A stretch of DNA of 64,000 bases from Clostridia bacterium (GCA_026416815.1 JAOAEJ010000067.1:96886-160885); one strand, 5' to 3'. Positions 53,955 through 63,903 are shown, counted from the first letter of the stretch. Numbers and translations are program-made. Notes: generated by a model from the sequence alone, not told the origin.

Positions 53955-55302
53955 GCTATTTCAACAGTTTTTATATTGGGGAGCGTGGCTGATAATACCT
54001 TTTCTATGGGAAATAGCTATAGGCTTTTTAAGTGCGGTTTTAGCCTTTATAAGGTATTATAGGTTGAAAGAGGAGTCCGCAGACTATTATCCTAGGGTTT
54101 CGGTTTTGATTCCGGTGTATAATTCTCAAAACACTCTCGACATGTGTTTACAGTCTATCGTGGAACAGGACTATCCTAAGGATAACATAGAGGTGTTTCT
54201 TATAGATAACGGAAGTAAGGATGGAAGCTATAATATCTTTATAGATTTTCAGGAAAAACATCCGGACTTAAAGCTATGGTGGTATAATTCCGAGCAAGGA
54301 AAGTCCAAAGCTCTAAATAAAGGTATATTCAGCAGCTCCGGAAAATATGTGATAAATATAGATAGTGATGGTTGCCTTGATAAAAATGCTATAAAAAATG
54401 TAGTAAAGAGGTTTGAAAGCGATGATGAGATTGCATGTATGACAGGGGTGATACTAATAGACCCCGGGTTGATACAAAAAACAAAGGGGTTTTTCCTCAA
54501 AATGCTTCGTGTGTGTGAATTGTTTGAATATAGCGAAAGCTTTCTTGTGGGTAGAAACTTTCAATCAACCTTTAACTCTATGTACACCTTGGCCGGAGCA
54601 TTTTCATGCTTTAAGCGTGAAGCTCTGATGAAAACCCAAATGTATAATTGCGAGACCATCGGTGAAGACACCCATATGACATTCCAAATAAGGAATTTTG
54701 TAGGTGGCAAGACTGTGATGTGTGAAAATGCCTTTTTCTATGTGGACCCTATAGAAAACCTCGATAAATTATATATTCAGAGGCAGAGATGGCAGAGAGC
54801 CGAGTTGGAAGTGGCAAGCCTATTTACAAATCAGCATATGGGAGGGATTTTAGGTTTTATCACAAAGCCTACAATGCGGAAGCTGGTATCTGATCATACA
54901 TTGACATTTCCACGGCTTATATGGTTTTTTGCTATGATATACCTTTATTTTATAAACTACCCCCTAAGCTTGCTAATAGGTGCGAATGTACTGATTTACA
55001 TTTCCTATGTTCTAAACAGTTTTGTATACTTAGGCGTATCGGCAATGTATTTGAAGCAGCAAAGCGATGTTAAGAGGTATATTCTCAAGAGGTGGTATAT
55101 GTGCTTTGTACTACCTTTATATAGGTTTGTGGTTTATTGGGTCAGGGTAGCCGGTATAATAAATAGTCTGACTACCGAATCAAGGTGGCGTACACAAACC
55201 TTTACTGAAGAAATAAATGCTTTGAAGGATGGAGCTGCCATTAGGTTAAAAGGTAGGCTTCCGATATTACGACAAATCAGGAAAATATTTAACAATGAAT
55301 AG
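53941..55302 (+). CDS. Exosortase-G-associated family 2 glycosyltransferase
   Basis: The 453-residue membrane glycosyltransferase has TM1 (12-36), a GT2 domain with VSVLIPVYNSQNTL, IDNGSKDGS, the DxD-type NIDSDG and the acceptor-site motif QRQRW, then C-terminal TM helices (about 315-410). This is the cellulose-synthase-like processive type and matches the glycosyltransferase that accompanies XrtG. It overlaps xrtG by 14 bp, with SD GGGGG before ATG 53941, so it is coupled. It may glycosylate, or build a glycan for, the exosortase substrate. The unit ends with a terminator. Confidence 0.9.
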   Translation: MLHNKLFQQFLYWGAWLIIPFLWEIAIGFLSAVLAFIRYYRLKEESADYYPRVSVLIPVYNSQNTLDMCLQSIVEQDYPKDNIEVFLIDNGSKDGSYNIFIDFQEKHPDLKLWWYNSEQGKSKALNKGIFSSSGKYVINIDSDGCLDKNAIKNVVKRFESDDEIACMTGVILIDPGLIQKTKGFFLKMLRVCELFEYSESFLVGRNFQSTFNSMYTLAGAFSCFKREALMKTQMYNCETIGEDTHMTFQIRNFVGGKTVMCENAFFYVDPIENLDKLYIQRQRWQRAELEVASLFTNQHMGGILGFITKPTMRKLVSDHTLTFPRLIWFFAMIYLYFINYPLSLLIGANVLIYISYVLNSFVYLGVSAMYLKQQSDVKRYILKRWYMCFVLPLYRFVVYWVRVAGIINSLTTESRWRTQTFTEEINALKDGAAIRLKGRLPILRQIRKIFNNE

Positions 55303-55426
55303 CTTTATTTGGTAATAGAACTATTTGAAAGTATATATTATACGCTGAACATGTTCCAGATAAAAACAATTGAAATTAAAAAACTTAAAGGTTATAATGA
55401 GGAAAGTTAGAACTGGGTTTTGTACA

Positions 55427-55488
55427 TCCGAACCTGCCATATAAGCATTCGGCAAGCTATGTATGGCAGGGTTGTTTGCTTTTTATTA
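55427..55488 (+). terminator. Terminator of the exosortase-G cluster
   Basis: AACCTGCCATA pairs with TATGGCAGGGTT around a loop of about 20 nt, followed by GTTTGCTTTTT. Confidence 0.75.
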
Positions 55489-55601
55489 ATAAATTGTTAT
55501 GAAAAGCATTAGCAAGGGTAGCTATATATTTATACAAACTTAAAGTAATGAAAATATATATAAACGCATAAGTATTTAAATAATAACTAGGGGATGGTCA
55601 A

Positions 55602-58049
55602 ATGTCCGAAACAAAGAAGATAGTAAAGAAGCAAGTTCTTCCGCTTTTACCTCTCAGAGGGTTGACTGTATTTCCATATATGACTTTATATTTTGATGTA
55701 GGCAGGGTGAAATCTATTAAGGCTCTTGAGGAGGCAATGATAAATAACCAGCTTATTTTTCTTGTTGCCCAGAAGGATGCAAAAACCGATACACCAGGCG
55801 AAGATGATATTTTTACTGTAGGTACAATATCTAAAGTAAAGCAGCTTTTAAAGCTGCCCGGCGATACAATCCGAGTATTGGTTGAAGGTATTAGCAGAGC
55901 TGAGATAGGAGAAATAACTCAAAATGAACCTTTCTTCATGGCTGAGGTTGTAGAAAAGATTTTTGTACAGGACGAAGAAAATGATATTGAGATAGAGGCT
56001 TTAAAACGAAAGGTTTTATCAACCTTTGATGAATATGCAAAGCTTAGCAACAAAATTTCACCTGAGACAGTGCTTTCCATTACCTCAATTGAGGATTACA
56101 GCCAGTTATCCGATGTGATAGCAAACAATATTGCTTTGAAGGTAGAACAAAAGCAAGAAATACTAAATGAGTTTTATGCAAAAGTTCGCCTTGAAAAGAT
56201 GTTGGAGATACTGGTAAAAGAAATTGATATTTTAGAGATTGAAAAGAATATTAATGCAAAAGTTCGCAAGCAAATAGACAAGGTTCAAAAGGAATATTAC
56301 TTAAGAGAGCAGTTAAAAGCTATACAAAATGAACTTGGGGACAAGGACGGTATAGCCGGTGAAGTTGAGGAATACAAGGAAAAGCTCAAACAAGCTGACC
56401 TGCCCGAAGAAGTAGAAAAGAAGGTGCTCAAAGAACTGGACCGTATGTTGAAAATGCCTCCGGGCTCTGCAGAAGGTTCAGTTGTAAGAACTTATCTTGA
56501 TTGGGTTTTTGATCTTCCATGGAACAAAAAAACCGAAGAGATAATAGACTTAAATAGAGCGGAAGATATTCTGGATGAAGATCACTACGGACTTGAAAAG
56601 GTTAAAGAAAGAATTATAGAGTATCTCGCAATAAGAAAGCTCAATAGTAAGCTAAAAGGGCCGATTCTTTGCCTTGCGGGGCCTCCGGGGGTTGGGAAAA
56701 CTTCTATTGCAAAATCAATAGCTAAGGCTTTAAACAGGAATTATGTTAGAATGTCGCTCGGCGGGGTAAAGGATGAAGCTGAAATAAGAGGTCACAGGCG
56801 TACTTATGTTGGATCTATGCCTGGAAGGATTATCGCAGCTATGAAACAGGCAGGCTCAAAAAATCCACTTATACTGCTTGATGAAATAGACAAAATGAAT
56901 AGTGATTACAGGGGAGATCCGGCTTCTGCCATGCTGGAGGTTCTGGATGCCGAACAGAACCATACTTTCAGAGACCATTACCTTGAGCTGCCTTTTGATC
57001 TTTCCGACGTAATGTTCCTTACTACGGCTAATAATTTAGATACCATACCGCGTCCTCTGCTTGACAGGATGGAGGTAATTCACCTTACAAGCTATACCGA
57101 AGAGGAAAAGGTAAATATCGCAATGAAGTACCTGATACCAAAGCAGATTGAAGCACACGGATTACAAAAGAATAACTTGAAGGTAGATGAGCAGGCAACA
57201 AGGGATGTAATCAACTACTATACAAGGGAAGCTGGAGTAAGAAATCTTGAAAGAGAAGTAGCCAAAGTTTGCAGGAAGGCAGTAAAATTCTTGGTTTCTT
57301 CAAATAAAAAGAGCATAAGTGTTACATCCAGCAATTTGGAAAAGTTCCTGGGTACAAAGAAATACAGATATGACAAGGCTAATGAAAAGGATGAAGTAGG
57401 TATAGCTACAGGAATGGCTTGGACACCTGTAGGTGGAGATACTCTTTCAATCGAAGTAACTATTATGAACGGAAGCGGAAGGCTGGAGCTGACAGGACAT
57501 CTTGGAGAGGTTATGAAGGAGTCTGCGAGGACTGCTATGAGCTTTATTCGTTCCCGTGTAAGCCAATATAATATAGACAGTGATTTTTATAAAAACTATG
57601 ATATTCATATACACGTTCCTGAAGGTGCAATACCTAAGGATGGACCTTCAGCGGGTATAACGCTGGCTACTGCCATGGTTTCCGCATTGTCGGGAATACC
57701 GGCAAAGAAAAATGTGGCAATGACCGGTGAAATCACTTTAAGGGGAAGAGTACTTGCTATAGGAGGACTGAAGGAGAAGGTGCTTGCAGCACACAGGGCG
57801 GGTATAAACACTGTAGTAATACCTCTCGATAATAAGAAGGATGTAGAAGATATACCGGAAAACGTGAGAAAGAAAATAAAGTTTGTATACGCTGCAGATA
57901 TGGATACGGTTTTAAGTACTGCGCTGGTTAAGCAAAAAGCAGGGCATCTGATTAACGGTATACAAAATGACAGCAACAAAGTTATGGTATCAGATAATCA
58001 GGTTGCTATTAATAACGCTGAAACGAATATCACAACAGTTGAGCAGTAA
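55602..58049 (+). CDS. lon: Lon ATP-dependent protease (endopeptidase La)
   Basis: The 815-residue cytoplasmic protease has the LON substrate-binding domain (about 10-205; [15 protein letters not shown]), a coiled-coil middle, an AAA+ domain with Walker [10 protein letters not shown] (near 360) and Walker [10 protein letters not shown], and a C-terminal serine-lysine protease with Ser683 in DGPSAGIT and Lys about 43 residues later in GGLKEK. Length is normal. The start is ATG 55602 with GGGG 9 nt upstream. It is monocistronic. The residues after about 780 are a poorly conserved, Asn-rich tail. Confidence 0.98.
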   Translation: MSETKKIVKKQVLPLLPLRGLTVFPYMTLYFDVGRVKSIKALEEAMINNQLIFLVAQKDAKTDTPGEDDIFTVGTISKVKQLLKLPGDTIRVLVEGISRAEIGEITQNEPFFMAEVVEKIFVQDEENDIEIEALKRKVLSTFDEYAKLSNKISPETVLSITSIEDYSQLSDVIANNIALKVEQKQEILNEFYAKVRLEKMLEILVKEIDILEIEKNINAKVRKQIDKVQKEYYLREQLKAIQNELGDKDGIAGEVEEYKEKLKQADLPEEVEKKVLKELDRMLKMPPGSAEGSVVRTYLDWVFDLPWNKKTEEIIDLNRAEDILDEDHYGLEKVKERIIEYLAIRKLNSKLKGPILCLAGPPGVGKTSIAKSIAKALNRNYVRMSLGGVKDEAEIRGHRRTYVGSMPGRIIAAMKQAGSKNPLILLDEIDKMNSDYRGDPASAMLEVLDAEQNHTFRDHYLELPFDLSDVMFLTTANNLDTIPRPLLDRMEVIHLTSYTEEEKVNIAMKYLIPKQIEAHGLQKNNLKVDEQATRDVINYYTREAGVRNLEREVAKVCRKAVKFLVSSNKKSISVTSSNLEKFLGTKKYRYDKANEKDEVGIATGMAWTPVGGDTLSIEVTIMNGSGRLELTGHLGEVMKESARTAMSFIRSRVSQYNIDSDFYKNYDIHIHVPEGAIPKDGPSAGITLATAMVSALSGIPAKKNVAMTGEITLRGRVLAIGGLKEKVLAAHRAGINTVVIPLDNKKDVEDIPENVRKKIKFVYAADMDTVLSTALVKQKAGHLINGIQNDSNKVMVSDNQVAINNAETNITTVEQ

Positions 58050-58062
58050 TGAATATGCAATG

Positions 58063-58103
58063 GAAAGGGTAGGCCTTAAAAAAAGGGGCCGGCCCTTTTT
58101 TTA
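58063..58103 (+). terminator. Terminator after lon
   Basis: AAAGGGTAGGCC pairs with GGCCGGCCCTTT (internal mismatches) around an A-rich loop, followed by seven T. Confidence 0.8.
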
Positions 58104-58331
58104 TTTGTTAACTTTTTTGTTGTTAAATATTAACGATTATTTGGATTTTAGTCTAATAAATGTTATAATAATTGAGGCTAAAGCATATAGCGTATTAACA
58201 AGTCTAAAATTTACTATTTAATAATGTTTATATTATAATTGTTTGTATACTTTTTTGATAGGATTGCTTGTGTTTTGAGAAGTATATTACAGAAACTAAA
58301 ATAAATAGCTTAAGGTAAAGGTGTTTTGTGA

Positions 58332-60017
58332 ATGGGTATACATAAAGGTATTGATGTGCATTTAGAAAGAATTAAGAGTTACTTGCCGATAATAATAGTT
58401 GTTATTGTATCTTTTGTTCTGTTTCATTTTGCCTATATGTTTGAAGTCAGCTTTGACCGAATTATAAGTATAGCTACATACCTGACATGGCACAACTTAT
58501 TTGAGTTTACCGGTGTTGTAATTAGTTTTGCGGTATTTGTAGTATCTTACTACGCCTATGATCAATCAAGATATATCCGGTCGTTTCTCATAGGAAATAT
58601 ATTTCTTGTAATGGGTATAATCGACGCATTTCATGCACTGAGTTTTAAGGGGATGCCGGATTTTTTTATTAGCAATAATGCGGCGAACCGGGCTACAACC
58701 TTTTGGATTGTCTCAAGGCTTATAGGAGGTATAGGGCTTGCGTCTGTAAGCTTCATACCCTTAAAAAAAAGGTACGCAGTAAATAAAAGGCTTATAGTTA
58801 TTCCTTCGATACTGCTGTGTATAGTATGCCTGATAGTTGCCACATACTTTCCGCAGTTGCTGCCTGCTATGTACATTGAAGGATATGGATTGACACAAAC
58901 TAAGATTATGATGGAATACGTTATAGTGACTACGCTTACAGTAGCGTTGGCAAATTTTCTTAGGGAATTTAAGAGGGTAAGGGAGTCTTTGACTATCCTG
59001 ATGTGTTGTTCTCTGATTCTCAGCATCTTCAGCGAGTTTGCCTTTATAAGCTACGGTAGTGTTTATGATATATATAACTATCTGGGGCATGTATACAAAT
59101 TTATTGCATTCTTCCTGATTTTCAGAGTTATATTTATTTATAATGTCCAGAAGCCCTATAGTGAACTTTCAAAAGCTCAGAGGGAGCTTAAGAACTATGC
59201 TGAAAATCTCGATAGAATTGTCGATCAGAGGACTCGGGAAATAAAAGAAATGAATCAAATTCTTTTGGATGATTTGGATTACGCAAGGGATATCCAGAAA
59301 GCAATGCTTCCTTCGCTATTACCGGATAACCGTCATATATCCTTTGAAGCAAGGTATTTTCCAACCGATAGAGTTAGCGGTGATTTTTATAACATATTTA
59401 ATATAGATGAAAACAATATAGGGATGTATATAGGTGATGTATCAGGGCATGGCGTACCTGCTGCTATGCTTACTGTATTTATAAACCAGTGTATACTGAA
59501 TTTAAAGGAAATTGACCAAAGCAACAAAAAGATACTGAGTCCGTCTACCGTACTGAAAAGTACATATAAAGCCTTCAATAAGACAAACTTTAAGGATGAT
59601 GTATATATAGTACTGCTTTATGCTGTTTACAATACAGAAACAATGGAACTAACCATTGCTTCGGGGGGGTTAAACACACAGCCTTTACTTATAAACAGCT
59701 CGGGGGATGTTACTGAAATCAGCATTAAAGGTTTTCCTATATGTAAGTTTATGGACTTCTATACTGAAGACTACATAGATACAACTATAAAATTAGACCA
59801 TGGTGATAGGATATTATTTTACACTGATGGATTGGTAGAGGCAGAAATACATAAGGGGGAACGTTTTAACGAAAATAATTTAAAGCAGCTGATAGCAGCA
59901 AACGGGCGTAAGGCTATCATGGCATTGTCTGAATTGATTACAAGGACTATTTTTGATTTTGTTGGGGTTAAGAAAACAAGGGATGATATAACGTTTTTTA
60001 TAATGCAAGTAAAATAG
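58332..60017 (+). CDS. MASE3-like membrane sensor with PP2C/SpoIIE-type phosphatase
   Basis: The 561-residue protein has about eight TM helices (20-275) resembling the MASE3 membrane sensor (HNLFEFTGVVISFAVF, GIIDAFHALSFKGMPDF), a coiled coil (about 280-325) and a PP2C-type serine phosphatase domain (about 330-560). Metal-binding motifs are VSGDFYN, GDVSGHGVPAAM, FYTDGLVEA and RDDITFFIM. It likely dephosphorylates an anti-anti-sigma factor or similar target in a partner-switching pathway. No such target gene is adjacent. The start is ATG 58332. A bidirectional terminator follows. Confidence 0.9.
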   Translation: MGIHKGIDVHLERIKSYLPIIIVVIVSFVLFHFAYMFEVSFDRIISIATYLTWHNLFEFTGVVISFAVFVVSYYAYDQSRYIRSFLIGNIFLVMGIIDAFHALSFKGMPDFFISNNAANRATTFWIVSRLIGGIGLASVSFIPLKKRYAVNKRLIVIPSILLCIVCLIVATYFPQLLPAMYIEGYGLTQTKIMMEYVIVTTLTVALANFLREFKRVRESLTILMCCSLILSIFSEFAFISYGSVYDIYNYLGHVYKFIAFFLIFRVIFIYNVQKPYSELSKAQRELKNYAENLDRIVDQRTREIKEMNQILLDDLDYARDIQKAMLPSLLPDNRHISFEARYFPTDRVSGDFYNIFNIDENNIGMYIGDVSGHGVPAAMLTVFINQCILNLKEIDQSNKKILSPSTVLKSTYKAFNKTNFKDDVYIVLLYAVYNTETMELTIASGGLNTQPLLINSSGDVTEISIKGFPICKFMDFYTEDYIDTTIKLDHGDRILFYTDGLVEAEIHKGERFNENNLKQLIAANGRKAIMALSELITRTIFDFVGVKKTRDDITFFIMQVK

Positions 60018-60062
60018 CGGTACAGAGCGAAGAGGATAAATATTTCCAAGTTGGACGCAAGT

Positions 60063-60116
60063 AAAAAGAAGCAGGAATTCTTACAAGTAGTGTAAGAGCC
60101 ACTGCTTCTTTTTGCT
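60063..60116. terminator. Bidirectional terminator
   Basis: AAAAAGAAGCAG (60063-60074) pairs with CTGCTTCTTTTT (60102-60113), with an inner stem TCTTACA/TGTAAGA. It stands between convergent genes. Confidence 0.83.
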
Positions 60117-60136
60117 TATCATATATGCTGCGCTTA

Positions 60137-60685
60137 TTAATATTTTTGGTTTATATAGCTATCCACAAGGGATTGTCTTTCCTCGCTAAGAAATACATTT
60201 TCTTTAATTAATAGGTTTAATAAGACTTCATTTTTAGAGTGAAGAATAACGTTGTCATAATCCTTTAAAACAATCTCAAACAATTTCTTTTTCAAATTTG
60301 GGGATTTGACTTTCACATAATAGGCATCCACGCCTACAAAATCAATAAGCTTCAAAAGTTTTTCAGTAGTTTGGTCTTTTCTTGAATAGTAGTAATTTGC
60401 AAGTTCAAGGAAATCTTCCCTTGCCTCATTACGCTTATTTAAATCGTGGGCTCTTTTCTGGTAGTACTTAGCAAGCACATTATAATACTGATAATTGTAT
60501 ATAGCTTTCTTTACATTATCGATTTTTTGAAACGGCTTAATATCCAAGGCATTAATACACCTGTAATTTGCTTCTATAAATTCCTCTTTCGAAAGATCAC
60601 CCTTTGTATATTGGTCAATGAGGCTTTGCCTGTTAATTAAAAACTGTTCAAACTTATTGGGTACAATTTTATTATTAGGAGCCAT
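60137..60685 (-). CDS. Hypothetical helical protein
   Basis: The roughly 182-residue protein is Lys/Tyr/Asn-rich and predicted to be mostly alpha-helical. I do not recognise a domain with confidence. Notable segments are FEQFLINRQSLIDQYTKGDL (short-C-terminal-domain-like helix), AIYNYQYYNVLAKYYQKRAH and a C-terminal helix pair. The frame extends to 60757, but ATG 60685 has GGTGAG about 9 nt upstream. No signal peptide. The mecA gene follows it upstream on the same strand with a terminator between, so the two are separate units. Confidence 0.7.
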   Translation of the reverse strand: MAPNNKIVPNKFEQFLINRQSLIDQYTKGDLSKEEFIEANYRCINALDIKPFQKIDNVKKAIYNYQYYNVLAKYYQKRAHDLNKRNEAREDFLELANYYYSRKDQTTEKLLKLIDFVGVDAYYVKVKSPNLKKKLFEIVLKDYDNVILHSKNEVLLNLLIKENVFLSEERQSLVDSYINQKY

Positions 60686-60804
60686 GGTAAGTAACTCACC
60701 TACTTTAATATTTTTATTTCTTAAATAATAAATTAAAAAAAATAAAAAGTAAAGCAAAGTACCATCAAATTGGGATTGTACAATGCCATATATATTGCAT
60801 TAAA

Positions 60805-60854
60805 AACAGAAAACCAGAAGCAGTTTGGAGCGTCTTGCTCAAGCTTCTGGTATA
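60805..60854 (-). terminator. Terminator of mecA
   Basis: On the minus strand: ACCAGAAGC with GCTTCTGGT, plus an inner stem TGAGC/GCTCC-type, followed by TTTTCTGTTTTT. Confidence 0.8.
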
Positions 60855-60881
60855 AGTCGTGGGACAACATTTTCGGTAAAC

Positions 60882-61508
60882 TTAAAAGTAGTCACTGATA
60901 ACCTGTATTGCATTATACTCAGCTATCTTCTCACCATATTCATTCAAATACCCCTCATAAAAACCTACATTGGACACCTTATTGCCATATTCACCCAAAA
61001 GTGCCTCGAAGGTCTTTGGGTTAGGTATAATAAGGTTGTTCCTGGTGAGCAACAGGTAATAGGTATTCTTGCACTTATAAAGTGTGCTGTCTCCTGAATA
61101 CATAGGCTGCACTTTTTTACATAAGCTGCATAGGTCATCAAAACTTTCGAAGGAATAAACCATTATAGTAGAGCATATTTTTCTGCTTTTCTTTTTCCCT
61201 CGGAGTTCAGTATTCTTGAACTTATTCTTTATATATTTTTGTATGGACTCAAAGTCTCCATCCTCGTCCAGTTTGGTAATAGTTACAATAAACCCTTCTG
61301 CGGAATCAGGGGAGGCCTCAAATACAAGCTGAGAATCAGAGGCTGTAAAGCCGAATTGAATTTCAGCCTGCTCCATCATGTCCCAGAAAAGTTCCTGAGC
61401 TGCGGGCGAGTTATAGTTTAGCGAACTAAGATCAATATTTCTTTCTTCCAAGTCATTTAGTGTTATTGTTACTCGTATCATATTATCATTTATTTTCTCT
61501 ATTTTCAT
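60882..61508 (-). CDS. mecA: Adaptor protein MecA
   Basis: The 208-residue protein begins MKIEKINDNMIRVTITLNDL, the standard MecA start, has an acidic middle linker and a C-terminal domain (about 110-208) that contacts ClpC. MecA brings substrates to ClpCP and enables ClpC oligomerisation. The SD GGTGATG is before the ATG at 61508. Not linked to clpC here. Upstream of it lies MITE-like copy 2. Confidence 0.93.
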   Translation of the reverse strand: MKIEKINDNMIRVTITLNDLEERNIDLSSLNYNSPAAQELFWDMMEQAEIQFGFTASDSQLVFEASPDSAEGFIVTITKLDEDGDFESIQKYIKNKFKNTELRGKKKSRKICSTIMVYSFESFDDLCSLCKKVQPMYSGDSTLYKCKNTYYLLLTRNNLIIPNPKTFEALLGEYGNKVSNVGFYEGYLNEYGEKIAEYNAIQVISDYF

Positions 61509-61580
61509 ATATCATCACCGCACTATATCTAGTTTATGAGCTTATAAAAACCAAAGATACTCTTATTAATTACATAAGCG

Positions 61581-61706
61581 CTATATAAATTGCAAGAAAG
61601 AATCTAAATCGAGGATCTCCCTAAATCTTTTTTGCAATTTGTTACCTTAAGTTATATTGCGATAATCAAGTTTTTCCTTGTAATATCATTATCGCAACTT
61701 ATATAG
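61581..61706 (-). mobile_element. MITE-like 126-bp element, copy 2
   Basis: It is the reverse complement of the element at 53225-53350, with the same length, no gaps and about 11 substitutions. The ends are CTATATAAATTGC and GCAACTTATATAG. It lies about 70 bp upstream of mecA, in a gene-free stretch. Both internal stem-loops are kept, with partly compensating changes in the loop. Confidence 0.78.
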
Positions 61707-62202
61707 CTGCACAGGAAAGTACAAAAGTAGTCTTTCTATAAAGCCATAAATTTTATCATAAAGAGCTAATAAACTAACAAATCTAATAACATAACAACAT
61801 TTACTTTAAAACTTGCATAACTTTATAATAACGCCATGTGTGCCGTATCACCCATGTTTATCCCTAAGGGTACATCCAATTGGATATAGCAATGTCTACT
61901 AAATAATCAAACCAATAAATGATTAATACAAATCAAGGTATATGTTGTCTGTCTTATCTATATTATACTTCTTATTTAAAAAAAAGAGAAGTATAAAAAA
62001 TTTAGCAGTATAATAACTTTAATAAATTTTATTTGGTTATCTGAATATGGATTTGCATTAATAAACTAGCATTTCAAGAAATAATAGCTATCGTAGATTA
62101 TGTACTAATGTCAAATAATAAACTCATAAAGGAATAGAAATTCAGCAAGTAGAGTAAATTGGAAATTTGCTCTGATAAATTTTGCAATAGGTTGGGGAAA
62201 TA
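61707..62202. other. AT-rich non-coding region
   Basis: No open frame with an SD, no recognised RNA and no strong hairpin, apart from a weak one at about 62150-62175 (AGAGTAAATT / AATTTGCTCT). Confidence 0.45.
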
Positions 62203-62233
62203 ATAAATATAGTTTACAGTAAACTATATTTAT
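62203..62233. promoter_or_regulatory. 31-bp perfect palindrome with GTTTACAGTAAAC centre
   Basis: ATAAATATAGTTTAC, a central A at 62218, then the exact complement. It lies 2 bp before GGAGGT. Symmetry and size resemble an operator of a dimeric repressor (TetR-like). The core TTTAC-N-GTAAA recurs twice at 63215-63246. Confidence 0.5.
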
Positions 62234-62248
62234 CGGAGGTAGTAAGCC

Positions 62249-62293
62249 ATGGGCAGGCGAGATTATAACTGGGCTAAATTACTATTTTACTGA
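62249..62293 (+). CDS. Possible 14-codon leader peptide or gene-start relic
   Basis: The 14-residue frame MGRRDYNWAKLLFY follows a perfect SD (GGAGGT, 62235-62240) with 8-nt spacing, just behind the palindrome. The quality of the ribosome-binding site is striking for such a short frame. It may be a leader peptide, or the remaining start of a lost gene. Nothing in the sequence after the stop continues it. Confidence 0.25.
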   Translation: MGRRDYNWAKLLFY

Positions 62294-62499
62294 TATAATT
62301 GAAATAGTATAATGTTTCTGAAAAGTTAACTTGATGTTTTTATCAACTTGTATCAGAATATTCCTTATTTTGTTGAAAAAGATAGACCTTATAGTTATAA
62401 TAAATTGTATGGTCTGGAGAGACTTTTATAATTTTATTCATAAAAATTTAGCACACAAAAAATATAAGGAGAATAGTTTCTCGAATTTACTGGAGAAAC

Positions 62500-63090
62500 T
62501 TGTACGCAAATAATATGTTGGGAATTGTTTTGGCTTCAGCTTCTCCAAGGCGTACCGAACTTTTGAAGCAAATTGGCATAGAGTTTAAGATAATTCCTTC
62601 AAATATTGAGGAAGATATTAAGGTGAATATACCCCCGGAAGAACTGGTGCAGAAGCTTTCTTATGAGAAGGCTTTAGATGTAGCAAAGCAGTTGCCGGAG
62701 GGCTCTTTAGTAATAGGTGCCGATACCATAGTGGTAAAAGACGGCGTGTTGGGTAAACCGGCAAATGAGGAACAGGCATTTGAAATGCTTAAATCACTTC
62801 AAGGCCGGTGGCATGAAGTTATAACAGGAGTTACGGTTATTAACTCTTACACGCTAAAAAGTGTAAAGGCATATGAGAAGACCCGCGTCAAGATGAGAGA
62901 ACTTTCTGATAGTACTATCTTATCCTACATTAAGACGAGAGAGCCTATGGATAAGGCCGGCTCTTATGGGATTCAGGGAATTGGTGCAGTGCTTGTAGAG
63001 AAAATTGAGGGATGTTACTTTAATGTTGTAGGATTGCCCTTAACCAGGCTTAGCTTTATACTGGAGGAGTTTGGGGTTAGTATACTATAG
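62500..63090 (+). CDS. maf: Maf-family nucleoside triphosphate pyrophosphatase
   Basis: The 196-residue (or 191 from ATG 62515) cytoplasmic enzyme hydrolyses dTTP/UTP or modified nucleotides. Conserved motifs: LASASPRRTELLKQ at the N-terminus, VIGADTIVV and GKPANEEQAFEML, and KAGSYGIQG. TTG 62500 has GGAG 4 nt upstream; ATG 62515 is the family-like start but is 19 nt from that SD. The SD and start lie in a hairpin (AGTTTCTC with GAGAAACT, 62475-62500). In clostridia maf is followed by radC and mreBCD. radC is indeed next, but broken. Confidence 0.93.
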   Translation: MYANNMLGIVLASASPRRTELLKQIGIEFKIIPSNIEEDIKVNIPPEELVQKLSYEKALDVAKQLPEGSLVIGADTIVVKDGVLGKPANEEQAFEMLKSLQGRWHEVITGVTVINSYTLKSVKAYEKTRVKMRELSDSTILSYIKTREPMDKAGSYGIQGIGAVLVEKIEGCYFNVVGLPLTRLSFILEEFGVSIL

Positions 63091-63210
63091 TATTATAAAA
63101 TTCATTGCTTTAAATTCATATGTTTTTACAGGTGAATTAAAACACAATAATATGGAACTGCTAGGTAAGTAGAGGGAATTTGCTACTAAGCTTATTATAG
63201 AATTAATATA

Positions 63211-63250
63211 GATAGTTTACTGTAAATCACTAACTTTACAGTAAACTATC
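63211..63250. repeat. Perfect 16-bp inverted repeat with TTTAC-N-GTAAA cores
   Basis: GATAGTTTACTGTAAA (63211-63226), 8-nt loop, then its exact complement (63235-63250). Each arm itself holds an 11-bp palindrome like the centre of 62203-62233. It lies between maf and radC, about 60 bp before the radC start. No T-run follows. Confidence 0.6.
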
Positions 63251-63313
63251 TACATGATATGAAATAGAAAAGTTGATAGATGTAATATGTGAGTGGGGGC
63301 AAAGGGCTGTAGA

Positions 63314-63889
63314 ATGAAAGAACGTCTAAAAATGAAGGACCTGCCTGAGGGTGAAAGGCCTTATGAAAAGTTGGAAAAACTAGGGTCGGAAATGCTGTCA
63401 AACGCTGAATTGTTGGCAATAATTATTAAGACCGGAAGCATGAATGAGACTTCTGTAGCACTTGCGCAAAGGTTATTGAAGGAAGGGGAAGATGATAGAG
63501 GCTTGGCGTTTCTATATGACCTTTCACTTGAAGAGCTGAGGAAAATTAAGGGTATAGGAAGGGTTAAAGCTATACAAATTAAGGCCCTGATGGAGCTCTC
63601 CAAAAGGATTGCTTCGAGCTTTAGCATTAGCAATAGGGTCATAATAAAGTCTCCGGAAGACATAAGAAAGCTTTTTATGGAAGAAATGCGACACTTGAAG
63701 AAAGAAGTCTTTAAAGTTGTGTTTTTAAACACAAAGAATCATGTAATGAAGAGTTTAAATGTCTCGGTCGGAAGTCTTAATGCCTCAATAGTTCATCCCA
63801 GAGAGGTGTTTAGTGAAGCAGTAAAGGCCGGATGTTCGGGGCTAATATTTGTACATAACCACCGGGAAAAGTTAATGTTTACAGCCTAA
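63314..63889 (+). pseudogene. radC: radC (JAMM-domain DNA repair protein family), 3'-truncated
   Basis: Starts well (MKERLKMKDLPEGERPYEKL; AAAGGG SD 7 nt before ATG 63314) with the helix-hairpin-helix part and the JAMM domain up to GLIFVHNH. RadC proteins continue HNHPSGDPxPSxxD, supplying the remaining metal ligands, for about 35-40 more residues. Here the sequence after HNH changes to REKLMFTA and stops: about 191 residues instead of about 225-230. The metal site is incomplete, so the product is probably inactive. Bases matching HNHP end near 63862, so an insertion or rearrangement there is likely. In related genomes mreB follows; here a different gene begins at 63956. Confidence 0.8.
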
Positions 63890-63903
63890 AAGCTATATGA
63901 TAT

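Noticed and set aside
62331..62513. 60-codon open frame before maf, hydrophobic then basic
   Set aside because: No SD before its start, composition follows the AT-rich background, and it overlaps the maf start.
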